From Allopusillimonas sp008369125 (GTDB lineage Bacteria; Pseudomonadota; Gammaproteobacteria; Burkholderiales; Burkholderiaceae_B): a stretch of DNA of 64,000 bases. Positions 1-8,644 of the stretch are shown here, piece by piece. Position 1 is the stretch's first letter, and every line of letters begins with the position of its first letter. The stretch lies in assembly GCF_008369125.1 (NCBI RefSeq), contig NZ_VOAY01000003.1:620001-684000 (forward strand). Reading direction: 5' to 3'. Position numbers and translations under genes: made by a program. The notes below the pieces were generated by a model that saw only the letters and a list, made by a program, of their open reading frames with translations, searched no databases and was not told where the DNA came from.

Positions 1-89
1 TGTTGGTTAAGGGCGCAGTCCCCGGCCACAAAAATGCCAACATCGTCGTGCGTCCCGCTATCAAAATGTCGGCCGTAAAAGGAGCCTAA
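1..89 (+). CDS. rplC: 50S ribosomal protein L3, C-terminal end (partial)
   Basis: Only the last 28 codons are in the window, read from base 3. They encode a basic tail (VKGAVPGHKNANIVV, then RPAIKM) typical of the L3 C-terminus, which packs against 23S rRNA domain VI. The stop TAA at 87-89 lies two bases before the ATG of rplD, so the genes are tightly coupled in the S10 operon order rplC-rplD-rplW-rplB. The start and the body of the gene lie upstream of the window. Confidence 0.93.
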   Translation, partial: LVKGAVPGHKNANIVVRPAIKMSAVKGA

Positions 90-91
90 TC

Positions 92-712
92 ATGGAACTC
101 AAGCTCCTGAATGACCAGGGTCAATCTGCTTCCACATTTGACGCACCTGACACCGTGTTCGGTCGCGACTTCAACGAAGCGCTCGTGCATCAGGTCGTCG
201 TGGCCTTCCAGGCCAACGCTCGCCTGGGTAACCGTGCGCAAAAGGGTCGTGACACCGTCAAGCACAGCACCAAGAAGCCTTGGCGCCAAAAAGGTACGGG
301 CCGCGCCCGCTCCGGTATGACGTCCTCGCCTATCTGGCGTGGAGGTGGTCGTGCATTTCCTAACTCGCCCGACGAAAACTTCTCCCACAAAGTCAACAAG
401 AAGATGTATCGCGCTGGTATTCGTGCGATTCTCTCTCAGCTGGCTCGTGAAGACCGTATCGCCGTGGTTGACACTTTCTCGCTCGACACTCCCAAAACCC
501 GTCTTGCTGCTGAAAAGCTGAAAAGCATGGGTCTTGAGTCGGTGCTTATCATCACTGACGTGCTCGACGAAAACGTGTATCTCGCTACCCGCAACCTGCC
601 GCATGTTGCCGTGGTTGAACCGCGTTACGCCGATCCGTTGTCGCTGATCCACTACAAAAAAGTGCTGATCACCCGGCCGGCTATCGCTCAACTCGAGGAG
701 ATGTTGGGATGA
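92..712 (+). CDS. rplD: 50S ribosomal protein L4
   Basis: L4, 206 residues, the usual bacterial length. It binds 23S rRNA domain I and lines the exit tunnel with L22. The extended loop is visible as the stretch KKPWRQKGTGRARSG followed by SPIWRGGG, the family's most conserved segment. In Escherichia coli L4 represses its own S10 operon at a leader that would lie upstream of this window, so regulation cannot be judged here. GGAGCC precedes the ATG. The stop overlaps the next start (ATGA at 709-712), indicating translational coupling to rplW. Confidence 0.98.
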   Translation: MELKLLNDQGQSASTFDAPDTVFGRDFNEALVHQVVVAFQANARLGNRAQKGRDTVKHSTKKPWRQKGTGRARSGMTSSPIWRGGGRAFPNSPDENFSHKVNKKMYRAGIRAILSQLAREDRIAVVDTFSLDTPKTRLAAEKLKSMGLESVLIITDVLDENVYLATRNLPHVAVVEPRYADPLSLIHYKKVLITRPAIAQLEEMLG

Positions 713-1005
713 ACGCCGAACGCTTATTGCAAGTTATCCTGGCTCCCGTCGTAACTGAAAAAGCTACGCTGGTCGCCGAAAAAAACAACCAGGTCGCTTT
801 CCGGGTTGTGGCTGACGCCACCAAGCCCGAGATCAAAGCCGCCGTCGAGCTCCTTTTCAAGGTCGAAGTCGAGTCCGTGCAAGTTCTTAACCGCAAGGGT
901 AAAGAAAAGCGCTTCGGCAAATTCATGGGCCGTCGTCGCAACGAGCGCAAGGCTTATGTTTCGCTCAAGCCGGGTCAAGAGCTCGACTTTACGGAGGTGA
1001 ACTAA
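709..1005 (+). CDS. rplW: 50S ribosomal protein L23
   Basis: L23, 98 residues, sits at the tunnel exit and is the docking site for trigger factor and SRP. Recognised by APVVTEKAT near the N-terminus and KRFGKFMGRRRNERKAYV in the C-terminal half, both characteristic. It starts within the rplD stop (ATGA) and ends directly before the rplB ATG at 1006, so it is translated as part of a coupled run. Length and charge are ordinary for the family. Confidence 0.98.
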   Translation: MNAERLLQVILAPVVTEKATLVAEKNNQVAFRVVADATKPEIKAAVELLFKVEVESVQVLNRKGKEKRFGKFMGRRRNERKAYVSLKPGQELDFTEVN

Positions 1006-1833
<828 letters not shown>

Positions 1834-1845
1834 GGGGCGTAGAAC

Positions 1846-2121
1846 ATGTCACGTTCGATCAAAAAAGGCCCATTCGTCGATGCGCATCTGATCAAAAAGG
1901 TCGATGCGGCCGTCGAAGGCAAAGAGAAAAAGCCGATCAAAACCTGGTCGCGCCGTTCAACCATCCTGCCCGAGTTTATTGGGCTGACGATTGCTGTGCA
2001 TAATGGCCGCCAGCACGTTCCCGTTTATATCAACGAGAACATGGTCGGTCACAAACTCGGCGAGTTCGCGCATACCCGTACGTTCAAGGGTCACGCTGCG
2101 GACAAGAAGTCCAAGAGGTAA
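1846..2121 (+). CDS. rpsS: 30S ribosomal protein S19
   Basis: S19, 91 residues, located in the head of the small subunit with S13 and contacting 16S rRNA. The sequence opens MSRSIKKGPFVD and contains KTWSRRSTILPEFIGLT and GHKLGEFA.TRTF, the diagnostic S19 blocks. The ATG is set by GGGGCG eight bases upstream. The stop TAA abuts the GTG/ATG start of rplV. Confidence 0.98.
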   Translation: MSRSIKKGPFVDAHLIKKVDAAVEGKEKKPIKTWSRRSTILPEFIGLTIAVHNGRQHVPVYINENMVGHKLGEFAHTRTFKGHAADKKSKR

Positions 2122-2124
2122 GTG

Positions 2125-2454
2125 ATGGAAACTAGAGCTATTATCCGTGGAGTCCATATTTCGGCCCAGAAGACACGAATTGTTGCGGATCTCATCCGTG
2201 GCAAGTCTGTTGCCCAGGCGCTTAATATCTTGACGTTCACCCCCAAAAAAGCCGCGGGCATCCTTAAAAAGGCGCTAGAGTCCGCGATCGCCAACGCCGA
2301 GCACAACGACGGCGCTGATATCGATGAACTCCGCGTTACCACTATTTATGTGGACAAGGGCCCTTCGATGAAGCGTTTTTCCGCACGTGCCAAAGGCCGC
2401 GGTAACCAAATCGAGAAGCAGACTTGCCACATTGTGGTCAAAGTCGGCGCGTAA
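2125..2454 (+). CDS. rplV: 50S ribosomal protein L22
   Basis: L22, 109 residues from the ATG at 2125. A GTG codon at 2122 is in frame immediately before it, but family members begin METxAI, so the ATG is preferred. L22 contacts all 23S rRNA domains, and its beta-hairpin lines the exit tunnel (the hairpin region GPSMKRFSARAKGRGN is clear; changes there can cause macrolide resistance). RGVHISAQKTR and VADLIRGK at the N-terminus are typical. The start is only 3 bases past the rpsS stop, so coupling is likely. Confidence 0.97.
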   Translation: METRAIIRGVHISAQKTRIVADLIRGKSVAQALNILTFTPKKAAGILKKALESAIANAEHNDGADIDELRVTTIYVDKGPSMKRFSARAKGRGNQIEKQTCHIVVKVGA

Positions 2455-2464
2455 GGGAGTCACA

Positions 2465-3271
2465 ATGGGACAGAAAATACACCCGATTGGGTTCCGCCTT
2501 GCGGTCAACCGCAACTGGAGTTCGCGCTGGTATGCTGACGACAAAGCTTTCGGTGGCATGCTGGCCGAAGATATCCGCGTACGCGCTTATCTTAAAAAGA
2601 AGCTGAAGTCTGCTTCGGTTGGCCGTGTGGTAATCGAACGCCCCGCCAAAAATGCTCGTATCACCATTTACTCGGCACGTCCGGGTGTGGTTATCGGCAA
2701 GCGCGGCGAAGATATCGAAAGCCTGAAGTCTGATCTTCAACGCCTGATGGGCGTGCCTGTGCACGTCAACATCGAAGAGATCCGCAAGCCTGAAACCGAC
2801 GCCCAGCTCGTTGCCGATTCTATCGCGCAGCAGCTCGAAAAGCGCATTATGTTCCGCCGCGCCATGAAACGCGCCATGCAGAACGCCATGCGTCTTGGTG
2901 CCCAGGGCATCAAGATCATGAGCGCTGGTCGACTGAACGGCATCGAGATCGCCCGTACCGAATGGTATCGCGAAGGCCGTGTGCCACTGCACACACTGCG
3001 CGCTAACATCGATTACGGTACGGCCGAAGCCCAAACGACTTACGGCATTATCGGTATCAAGGTATGGGTCTACAAGGGCGACATGCTGCCTAACGGCGAA
3101 TACCCCGCCGAGACAGCCGCTCCCCGTGAAGACGACCGTCGTGCGCGCCGCCCCCGTGGTGACCGTCCAGACAGTCGCCGTCCGAGTGGTGGTCGTGGTC
3201 GCGGAGGCCCTCGTAAAGACGCTGCTGCGCCGGCCGCTGCTTCGGCTGCGCCCGCTGCAGAAGGAGAATAA
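2465..3271 (+). CDS. rpsC: 30S ribosomal protein S3
   Basis: S3, 268 residues from the ATG at 2465 (MGQKIHPIGFR); the frame is open further upstream, but that part overlaps rplV and lacks S3 similarity. The KH domain is around residues 38-106, with the motif VVIGKRGEDIE. The mRNA-entry helicase residues of the C-terminal domain lie near GRLNGIEIART. The last 50 or so residues are a low-complexity Arg/Gly/Pro/Ala tail, longer than the 233-residue E. coli protein; extended S3 tails are common in Burkholderiales. The GGGAG ribosome-binding site overlaps the rplV stop. Confidence 0.97.
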   Translation: MGQKIHPIGFRLAVNRNWSSRWYADDKAFGGMLAEDIRVRAYLKKKLKSASVGRVVIERPAKNARITIYSARPGVVIGKRGEDIESLKSDLQRLMGVPVHVNIEEIRKPETDAQLVADSIAQQLEKRIMFRRAMKRAMQNAMRLGAQGIKIMSAGRLNGIEIARTEWYREGRVPLHTLRANIDYGTAEAQTTYGIIGIKVWVYKGDMLPNGEYPAETAAPREDDRRARRPRGDRPDSRRPSGGRGRGGPRKDAAAPAAASAAPAAEGE

Positions 3272-3273
3272 AC

Positions 3274-3690
3274 ATGCTGCAACCTTCACGCAGAAAGTAC
3301 CGCAAAGAGCAGAAAGGCCGCAACACGGGTCTGGCAACACGCGGTGCACAGGTTTCATTTGGCGAGTTCGGTCTCAAGGCCACAGGCCGTGGCCGACTGA
3401 CTGCTCGTCAAATCGAAGCTGCACGTCGTGCGATCAACCGCCACATCAAGCGTGGTGGCCGCATCTGGATCCGCATCTTTCCTGACAAGCCCATCTCGCA
3501 GAAGCCTGCCGAGGTCCGTATGGGTAAAGGCAAGGGCAATCCTGAATTCTGGGTCGCCGAAATTCAACCCGGCAAGGTGTTGTACGAAATGGAAGGTGTA
3601 AGCGAAGAGCTTGCACGTGAAGCTTTCCGCCTGGCCGCCGCCAAGTTGCCAATCTCCACGACATTCGTGTCGCGGCGAGTTGGTGCTTAA
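3274..3690 (+). CDS. rplP: 50S ribosomal protein L16
   Basis: L16, 138 residues, near the A-site tRNA elbow and the last major protein added to the large subunit. Diagnostic blocks are MLQPSRRKYRKEQKGRN at the N-terminus, GRLTARQIEAARRAINRH, and MGKGKGNPEFWVAEI. In other bacteria the arginine in the GRG..MGKGKG region can be hydroxylated by YcfD; that cannot be judged here. It starts 2 bases after the rpsC stop, behind AAGGAG. Confidence 0.98.
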   Translation: MLQPSRRKYRKEQKGRNTGLATRGAQVSFGEFGLKATGRGRLTARQIEAARRAINRHIKRGGRIWIRIFPDKPISQKPAEVRMGKGKGNPEFWVAEIQPGKVLYEMEGVSEELAREAFRLAAAKLPISTTFVSRRVGA

Positions 3691-3700
3691 GGAGCCTGAT

Positions 3701-3892
3701 ATGAAAGCCAGCGAACTCCGTTCCAAAGACGCCACCGAGCTCAACACAGAGCTCGAGAGCCTGCTGAAGGCACAATTTAACCTGCGCATGCAGCGTGCCA
3801 CCCAGCAGCTTTCCAACACCAGCCAGCTTGGTCGTGTACGCCGTGACATTGCGCGTGTACGCACCATCTTGTCTGAGAACGCAGGAAAGTAA
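3701..3892 (+). CDS. rpmC: 50S ribosomal protein L29
   Basis: L29, 63 residues from the ATG at 3701 (MKASELRSKDATELNTEL). The open frame continues upstream into rplP, but AAGGAG just before 3701 and the family start support this choice. It is a two-helix hairpin protein at the tunnel exit next to L23. The C-terminal helix RVRRDIARVRTIL is typical. The stop at 3890-3892 is one base from the rpsQ ATG. Confidence 0.97.
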   Translation: MKASELRSKDATELNTELESLLKAQFNLRMQRATQQLSNTSQLGRVRRDIARVRTILSENAGK

Positions 3893-3893
3893 C

Positions 3894-4175
3894 ATGAGCG
3901 AAACCCAAACTACACAACCAGCAAAACGCCAGCGTACCCTCGTGGGCAAGGTTGTTTCCAACAAAATGGACAAAACTGTCGTGGTCCGCGTTGAGCGCCG
4001 CGTCAAGCATCCAGTTTTTGGAAAAATCATCGTGCGCTCCAATAAGTACAAGGCGCATGACGAAACCAACCAGTACAACGAAGGCGATACCGTCGAAATC
4101 GCAGAAGGTCGTCCGATCTCCCGCGACAAAACTTGGACGGTTGTACGTCTTCTCGAAGCCGTACGTGTAATCTGA
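3894..4175 (+). CDS. rpsQ: 30S ribosomal protein S17
   Basis: S17, 93 residues from the ATG at 3894 (MSETQTTQPAKRQRTLVGKV). It is an OB-fold, primary 16S rRNA-binding protein; KMDKTVVVRVERRVKHPVFGK and EGRPISRDKTW are the conserved strands. The N-terminal 14 or so residues are longer and less conserved than in E. coli. It is the last gene of the S10 operon here: instead of running into rplN, transcription meets a strong terminator at 4261-4288. Confidence 0.97.
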   Translation: MSETQTTQPAKRQRTLVGKVVSNKMDKTVVVRVERRVKHPVFGKIIVRSNKYKAHDETNQYNEGDTVEIAEGRPISRDKTWTVVRLLEAVRVI

Positions 4176-4260
4176 TGCGAGCCAACGTCTGTCGCCAGCG
4201 GCAGGCTTACTAGCCCAGTCTGCACGGGCCCATAGCTGCACGTGGGCCGCACAGCTGATA

Positions 4261-4288
4261 AAAGCCCCCGACTATTCGGGGGCTTTTT
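4261..4288 (+). terminator. Rho-independent terminator of the S10 operon
   Basis: Perfect 8-bp GC-rich stem GCCCCCGA (4264-4271) and TCGGGGGC (4276-4283) with loop CTAT. The flanking A-run pairs with the T-run, and CTTTTTG follows. It lies 85 bases after the rpsQ stop and separates the S10 operon from the inserted catabolic block. Confidence 0.92.
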
Positions 4289-4736
4289 GTCGTGGTACGC
4301 CCAGGTTGAACAGAGCTCAAGAAGTTGGGCTATTTAGCATATGCATCACTTGAAGGTGCTGATGTTCCGCTAAGCTGATCATGGCGAACGAAGTGATGCG
4401 CCACAACATCAAGGCCACCAATTGCCGAACGTACACGCTGACTCTGGGCTATGCCGGCGTTTATAGTTCATTTCTGCTGATTGCCAAGCGTGGTGAACAG
4501 AAGTATGGCGTTCCGGTTCGTGAAATTTTGGTTGAGATGGGGTGCCGTGGCATGGTGGGTGGGGAAGAAGACATGATTGAAGATACTGCTCTGTCATTGT
4601 CGCGGTAGAAGAAAGCGGCTCGGGCAGACGCCTGAACCTCTGCACCAGAAACCTGCGTGCGTATGTAATAGATGAGCGCGCAGCCTGGTGCCAGCTGTGA
4701 GCAGTGCCATGTCAATGAGAAAATCTGTCGGGGCGA
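4289..4736. other. Spacer between S10 terminator and fad operon end
   Basis: About 450 bases hold no recognised gene. A small open frame at 4381-4608 is listed separately with low confidence. Bases 4374-4393 resemble 57061-57080 (17 of 20 identical, with weaker similarity onward), so this may be a decayed element. No clear terminator for the minus-strand fadD ending at 4737 is visible. Confidence 0.5.
4381..4608 (+). CDS. Possible small hypothetical protein
   Basis: An open frame of 75 codons beginning MANEVMRHNIKATN and ending DTALSLSR. I do not recognise it. The middle contains a hydrophobic patch (YSSFLLIA) followed by a Gly-rich acidic tail (GMVGGEEDMIED). No convincing ribosome-binding site precedes the ATG. 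The DNA around its start has a degenerate second copy near 57061 where the frame differs, which argues for a remnant or non-coding element. It may well not be expressed. Confidence 0.22.
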   Translation: MANEVMRHNIKATNCRTYTLTLGYAGVYSSFLLIAKRGEQKYGVPVREILVEMGCRGMVGGEEDMIEDTALSLSR

Positions 4737-6431
4737 TCAATCATCGGCCCGCTTGGCCGCAGACGCTTCAAAACTGCGCAGTTCACGCCGTAGTATTTTG
4801 CCTACGTTGTTGTGTGGCAACTCATCGCGAAACTCGACGTGTTTGGGTGCTTTGTAGCCGGTAAGCAGGCTGCGACAGTGTTTAATGACTTCGGCCTGAG
4901 TAAGGTTGGGATCTTTGCGCACCACAAACAGCTTCACGGTTTCACCTGAGCGCTCGTCCGGCACCCCTACGGCAGCGGCCTCGAGCACGCCAGGGTGCTG
5001 CATGGCTGCCGCTTCGACCTCATTGGGGTACACGTTAAACCCCGACACAATAATCATGTCTTTCTTGCGGTCGTTGATAAACAGATACCCGCGCTCGTTG
5101 ATGTAGCCGATATCGCCGGTGTGCAGATAACCGTCACTGTCGAATACCAGAGCGGTTTCTTCGGGCCGATTCCAGTAGCCTCGCGTGACTTGCGGGCCTC
5201 GTATGCAGATCTCGCCACTTTGGCCCTGCGGCACATCGTTGCCGTCGTCATCGCGAATAGCGATATCGGTAGAAGGTACCGGCATGCCGATGGAGCCATC
5301 AAAATCAGTTCGGTCCAGTGGGTTCAGGCTGACGGCAGGTGAGGCCTCGGTCAGCCCGTAGGCCTGTGCTATCGGATGGCCGGTAACCTTGAGCCAGCGC
5401 TCTGCAATCACGGTTTGCACAGCCATCCCCCCGCCCAGGGTCACCTTAAGTGATGAAAAATCGAGGGAAGCAAAACCAGGGTTGTTGAGCAGGGCATTGA
5501 ACAGTGTATTAACACCTGTAAGGGCAGTGAACCGTTCATTTGCAAGCGTTTTGACGAACCCTGCGATATTGCGCGCATCAGCAATAAGTACGTTGCGCCC
5601 GCCCAGCTTGATAAAGGTGAGGCAGTTGGCCGTTAGTGCAAACACGTGATACAGCGGCAGCGCGGTGACGACACACTCTTGCCCCGGTTTCAGGTACGGC
5701 CTGACCCAGGCATGGGCCTGGCATACGTTGGACACCATGTTGCCGTGTGAAAGCATGGCACCCTTGGCAACGCCCGTGGTGCCCCCGGTGTACTGCAGCA
5801 GGGCAAGGTCATCATGGGTAAGCGTGGGGCGTGTGTAGGACGCAGTACGGCCCAATGCTAGCGCTTGCTTCAAGGGGACAACATTTGGCAGGGTATAGCG
5901 GTGGACCAGCTTTTTGATATAACGGGCCGCAAAGTTGGTGATGACGCCTTTTAGAGGGCCGAGCAAATCACCCAGCGTCGCCAACACAATATGCTGCACG
6001 TCAGTTTTATGCAGCACAGGCTCAAGTGTGTGGGCAAAATTTTCGGCAATGATAAGGGTTTGCGCACCCGAATCGGCCAGCTGATGCGCCAGTTCTGAAG
6101 ATGTATAGAGTGGGTTGGTATTGACTACCACAGCGCCCGCACGCATGGCCCCGAACATGCACACGGGGTAGGTCAGCAGATTAGGCATCATGAGCGCCAC
6201 GCGGTCGCCTTTTTGTACGCCGACATTCTGCAGCCACGCGGCAAACTGGCGCGTTAGTGCGTCGAGTTCAGCGTAGGAGATGCTGGTGCCCATGCTGCTG
6301 AATGCCACATTGTCGGCGAACTGTCTGCAGCTTTCTTCGAACAAGGCAGGTAGTGAGTCGTAGCGCTGAGCTTCATCGGTGATATCGGCAGGTACGCCGC
6401 GTGGGTAATTTTGCGTCCAGATGTCTTTCAA
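4737..6431 (-). CDS. fadD: Long-chain fatty acid--CoA ligase (second FadD paralogue)
   Basis: Adenylate-forming enzyme, 564 residues, which activates free fatty acids to acyl-CoA with ATP and CoA at the inner membrane. The P-loop motif YTGGTTGVAKG, the A5 segment AYGLTEASPA, the hinge YLHTGDIGYI..RGY and the catalytic lysine region NVGKILRREL are all intact. It starts with TTG at 6431, overlapping the stop of the upstream fadD as TTGA, so translation is probably coupled. The paralogue at 6428-8107 is close along its whole length, indicating tandem duplication as in the fadD1-fadD2 pairs of pseudomonads. Chain-length preference cannot be read from sequence. Last gene of the operon. Confidence 0.93.
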   Translation of the reverse strand: MKDIWTQNYPRGVPADITDEAQRYDSLPALFEESCRQFADNVAFSSMGTSISYAELDALTRQFAAWLQNVGVQKGDRVALMMPNLLTYPVCMFGAMRAGAVVVNTNPLYTSSELAHQLADSGAQTLIIAENFAHTLEPVLHKTDVQHIVLATLGDLLGPLKGVITNFAARYIKKLVHRYTLPNVVPLKQALALGRTASYTRPTLTHDDLALLQYTGGTTGVAKGAMLSHGNMVSNVCQAHAWVRPYLKPGQECVVTALPLYHVFALTANCLTFIKLGGRNVLIADARNIAGFVKTLANERFTALTGVNTLFNALLNNPGFASLDFSSLKVTLGGGMAVQTVIAERWLKVTGHPIAQAYGLTEASPAVSLNPLDRTDFDGSIGMPVPSTDIAIRDDDGNDVPQGQSGEICIRGPQVTRGYWNRPEETALVFDSDGYLHTGDIGYINERGYLFINDRKKDMIIVSGFNVYPNEVEAAAMQHPGVLEAAAVGVPDERSGETVKLFVVRKDPNLTQAEVIKHCRSLLTGYKAPKHVEFRDELPHNNVGKILRRELRSFEASAAKRADD

Positions 6432-8107
6432 GAGGGTCTCGTAGGTTCATTCTTTAGTTCGCGACGCAGTACCTTGCCTACGTTGCTGCGCGGCAGATCT
6501 TCACGAAATTCGACATACTTTGGGGTCTTGTAGCCGGTCAAACTGCTGCGGCAATGCTTGATCAGGGCCTCTTCAGTGAGGCGATTGTTCTTTCGTATGA
6601 CAAACAGCTTAACCACTTCGCCGGAGTGCTCGTCCGGTACACCTACTGCAGCGACTTCGCGCACGTCAGGGTGCTCCATGGCCACCGCTTCCACTTCATT
6701 GGGGTAAACATTAAACCCTGACACATTAATCATGTCTTTTTTGCGGTCAAGCAGAAAGACATAACCTTCTTCATTTACATACCCGATGTCGCCGGTATGA
6801 AGAAACCCGTCAGCGTCAAACACCTTGCTGGTTTCGTCGGGGCGCTGCCAATAGCCAGGTGTGACCTGCGGCCCACGCACGCAAATTTCGCCGGTTTCGC
6901 CCTGGGCCACGTCGTTGCCGTCGCCATCACGTATGGCAATTTCAGTGGAGGATACAGGCAGCCCGATGGAGCCAGTGAATTCCTTTTTGTCGAGCGGGTT
7001 AATGGTTACGGCGGGCGACGTCTCGGTAAGCCCATAGGCCTGGGCCAGAGGTTTGCCAGTTAGCTTGAGCCAGCGTTCGGCAATGACTTGCTGCACCGCC
7101 ATACCACCGCCCAGCGTGAACTTTAAGTTTGAAAAATTAAGCTTGGCAAAGTCAGGATGGTTGAGCAGGGCATTGAATAGTGTGTTGACGCCGGTAATGG
7201 CGGTAAACCTGACACTGCCCATGCTCTTGATGAAGGCTGGGATGTCACGTGGGTTGACGATGAGCAGATTGCTTGCACCCAGGGTGATAAAGGTAAGGCA
7301 GTTCGCCGTCAGGGCAAAGATATGATAAAGCGGCAGTGCAGTGACGACGCACTCTTTGCCGCCATCGAGATTAGGGCGTATCCATGCATGTGCCTGGCAG
7401 ACGTTGGACACCATATTGCCGTGCGTTAACATGCAGCCCTTGGCAACGCCTGTGGTGCCGCCTGTGTATTGCAGCAAGGCCAGATCATCGTGACAAAGCT
7501 TGGGCCGTGAATAAGGTGACGTGCGACCTTTGGCCAGCACATGCTTGAAGCTGATTGTGTTTGGCAGCGTATAGGCCGGCACCATTTTCTTGACATGGCG
7601 CACTACCAGGTTGGTAATGGCACCTTTGACAGTGCCGAGCATGTCGCCCAGCCCAGTAACCACGATGTTCTTGATTTGTGTTTTGGGCAGGGCCTCTTGC
7701 AGCGTATGCGCAAAGTTTTCGGCGATGACAATGGTTTCGGCGCCGGAGTCGTGCAGCTGATGTTCGAGTTCGGTGGCGGTATAAAGAGGGTTGGTATTGA
7801 CCACGACAGCGCCAGCACGCAATGCGCCGTACAGGCATATTGGATACTGCAGCAAATTGGGCATCATCAATGCCACGCGGTCGCCTTTTTTTATTCCAAT
7901 GGATTGCAGCCATGCGGCAAAGTACCGTGATTTTTCATCTAGACCTGCGTACGACATATGCGCGCCCATGCTGAAGTAGGCGATTTTTCCGGCGTGCTTT
8001 GCGCAACTCTGTTCGAAAATTGCGGCCAGTGAATCATAGGCGGCAGCCTCTTCATTGATGTCGGCTGGCACCCCTTGCGGGTAATTCTTGAGCCAGATGG
8101 GTTCCAT
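6428..8107 (-). CDS. fadD: Long-chain fatty acid--CoA ligase (first FadD paralogue)
   Basis: Acyl-CoA synthetase of 559 residues. Motifs: P-loop YTGGTTGVAKG, AYGLTETSPAV, FLHTGDIGYVNEEGY and NVGKVLRREL. It shares the opening pattern WxxNYPxGVPADI with the second copy. A strong ribosome-binding site (GGGGGA) lies before the ATG at 8107, whereas the downstream copy relies on a TTGA overlap, so this copy is probably translated more efficiently. The 3-base gap to the DUF4442 gene upstream supports co-transcription. Its role is to trap fatty acids entering through the FadL encoded two genes upstream in the transcript. Confidence 0.94.
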   Translation of the reverse strand: MEPIWLKNYPQGVPADINEEAAAYDSLAAIFEQSCAKHAGKIAYFSMGAHMSYAGLDEKSRYFAAWLQSIGIKKGDRVALMMPNLLQYPICLYGALRAGAVVVNTNPLYTATELEHQLHDSGAETIVIAENFAHTLQEALPKTQIKNIVVTGLGDMLGTVKGAITNLVVRHVKKMVPAYTLPNTISFKHVLAKGRTSPYSRPKLCHDDLALLQYTGGTTGVAKGCMLTHGNMVSNVCQAHAWIRPNLDGGKECVVTALPLYHIFALTANCLTFITLGASNLLIVNPRDIPAFIKSMGSVRFTAITGVNTLFNALLNHPDFAKLNFSNLKFTLGGGMAVQQVIAERWLKLTGKPLAQAYGLTETSPAVTINPLDKKEFTGSIGLPVSSTEIAIRDGDGNDVAQGETGEICVRGPQVTPGYWQRPDETSKVFDADGFLHTGDIGYVNEEGYVFLLDRKKDMINVSGFNVYPNEVEAVAMEHPDVREVAAVGVPDEHSGEVVKLFVIRKNNRLTEEALIKHCRSSLTGYKTPKYVEFREDLPRSNVGKVLRRELKNEPTRPS

Positions 8108-8110
8108 ACG

Positions 8111-8629
8111 CTATCCCCCTTTTGATACCTTGGATTGCTTGTAATAAGCCTTGTCAGCAATGTATATCATGCGTTCTACCACGGTGTATATGTCGCCGTT
8201 CTGATCTTTCAGCTCTACGGTATATTTGCGTGATGTCTCTCCATTCTCTTCAATCTCCTTGCAGATGTCATCGATTTCTTTTTGATTGATGCAAAATTCG
8301 GCGAACAGACTGGTGTATGCAGGTCGCCGATAGCGTATGGCAGCGGCCTTGTCCCAAACAATAAAATTGCTGCTCAATCGGGCCAGCAGCATGGCAACAT
8401 GTACGCCATCGGTAATGGCAAACAATGAGCCGCCATACAGTGAGCCAACCAGATTGCGCGTGCTTCGTTTAAAGGGCAGCTTGATTCGTACACGCGACAG
8501 ATCGGGTGAGATCAACTGGATGCGGCCTCCCGAGCGCCGAAAGGCCGGATGTAAAGCAAAGCCAGCGCGCATAGCCCGGGCCCGCCACTTTATTGGAATA
8601 CGCAGAAGCAGTGACAGGTTCATGATCAT
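8111..8629 (-). CDS. DUF4442 / hot-dog fold protein, putative acyl-CoA thioesterase
   Basis: 172 residues with the hot-dog features of the PaaI/DUF4442 type: an N-terminal basic amphipathic stretch (KWRARAMRAGFALHPAFRRSG), then STRNLVGSLYGGSLFAITDGVHVAML, where the Gly-Gly turn and long central helix sit in this fold. IRYRRPAYTSLFAEF is the next strand pair. An in-frame ATG at 8623 is an alternative start. It lies between fadL and the two fadD genes with gaps of 15 and 3 bases, so a role in releasing or proofreading acyl-CoA is a reasonable inference. DUF4442 itself has no firmly assigned reaction that I know of. Confidence 0.8.
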   Translation of the reverse strand: MIMNLSLLLRIPIKWRARAMRAGFALHPAFRRSGGRIQLISPDLSRVRIKLPFKRSTRNLVGSLYGGSLFAITDGVHVAMLLARLSSNFIVWDKAAAIRYRRPAYTSLFAEFCINQKEIDDICKEIEENGETSRKYTVELKDQNGDIYTVVERMIYIADKAYYKQSKVSKGG

Positions 8630-8644
8630 GCGCGCCCGGGTAGC

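Noticed and set aside
2438..3358. Minus-strand open frame of about 306 codons over rpsC
   Set aside because: Shadow of rpsC and its Arg/Gly-rich tail; no ribosome-binding site or family resemblance.
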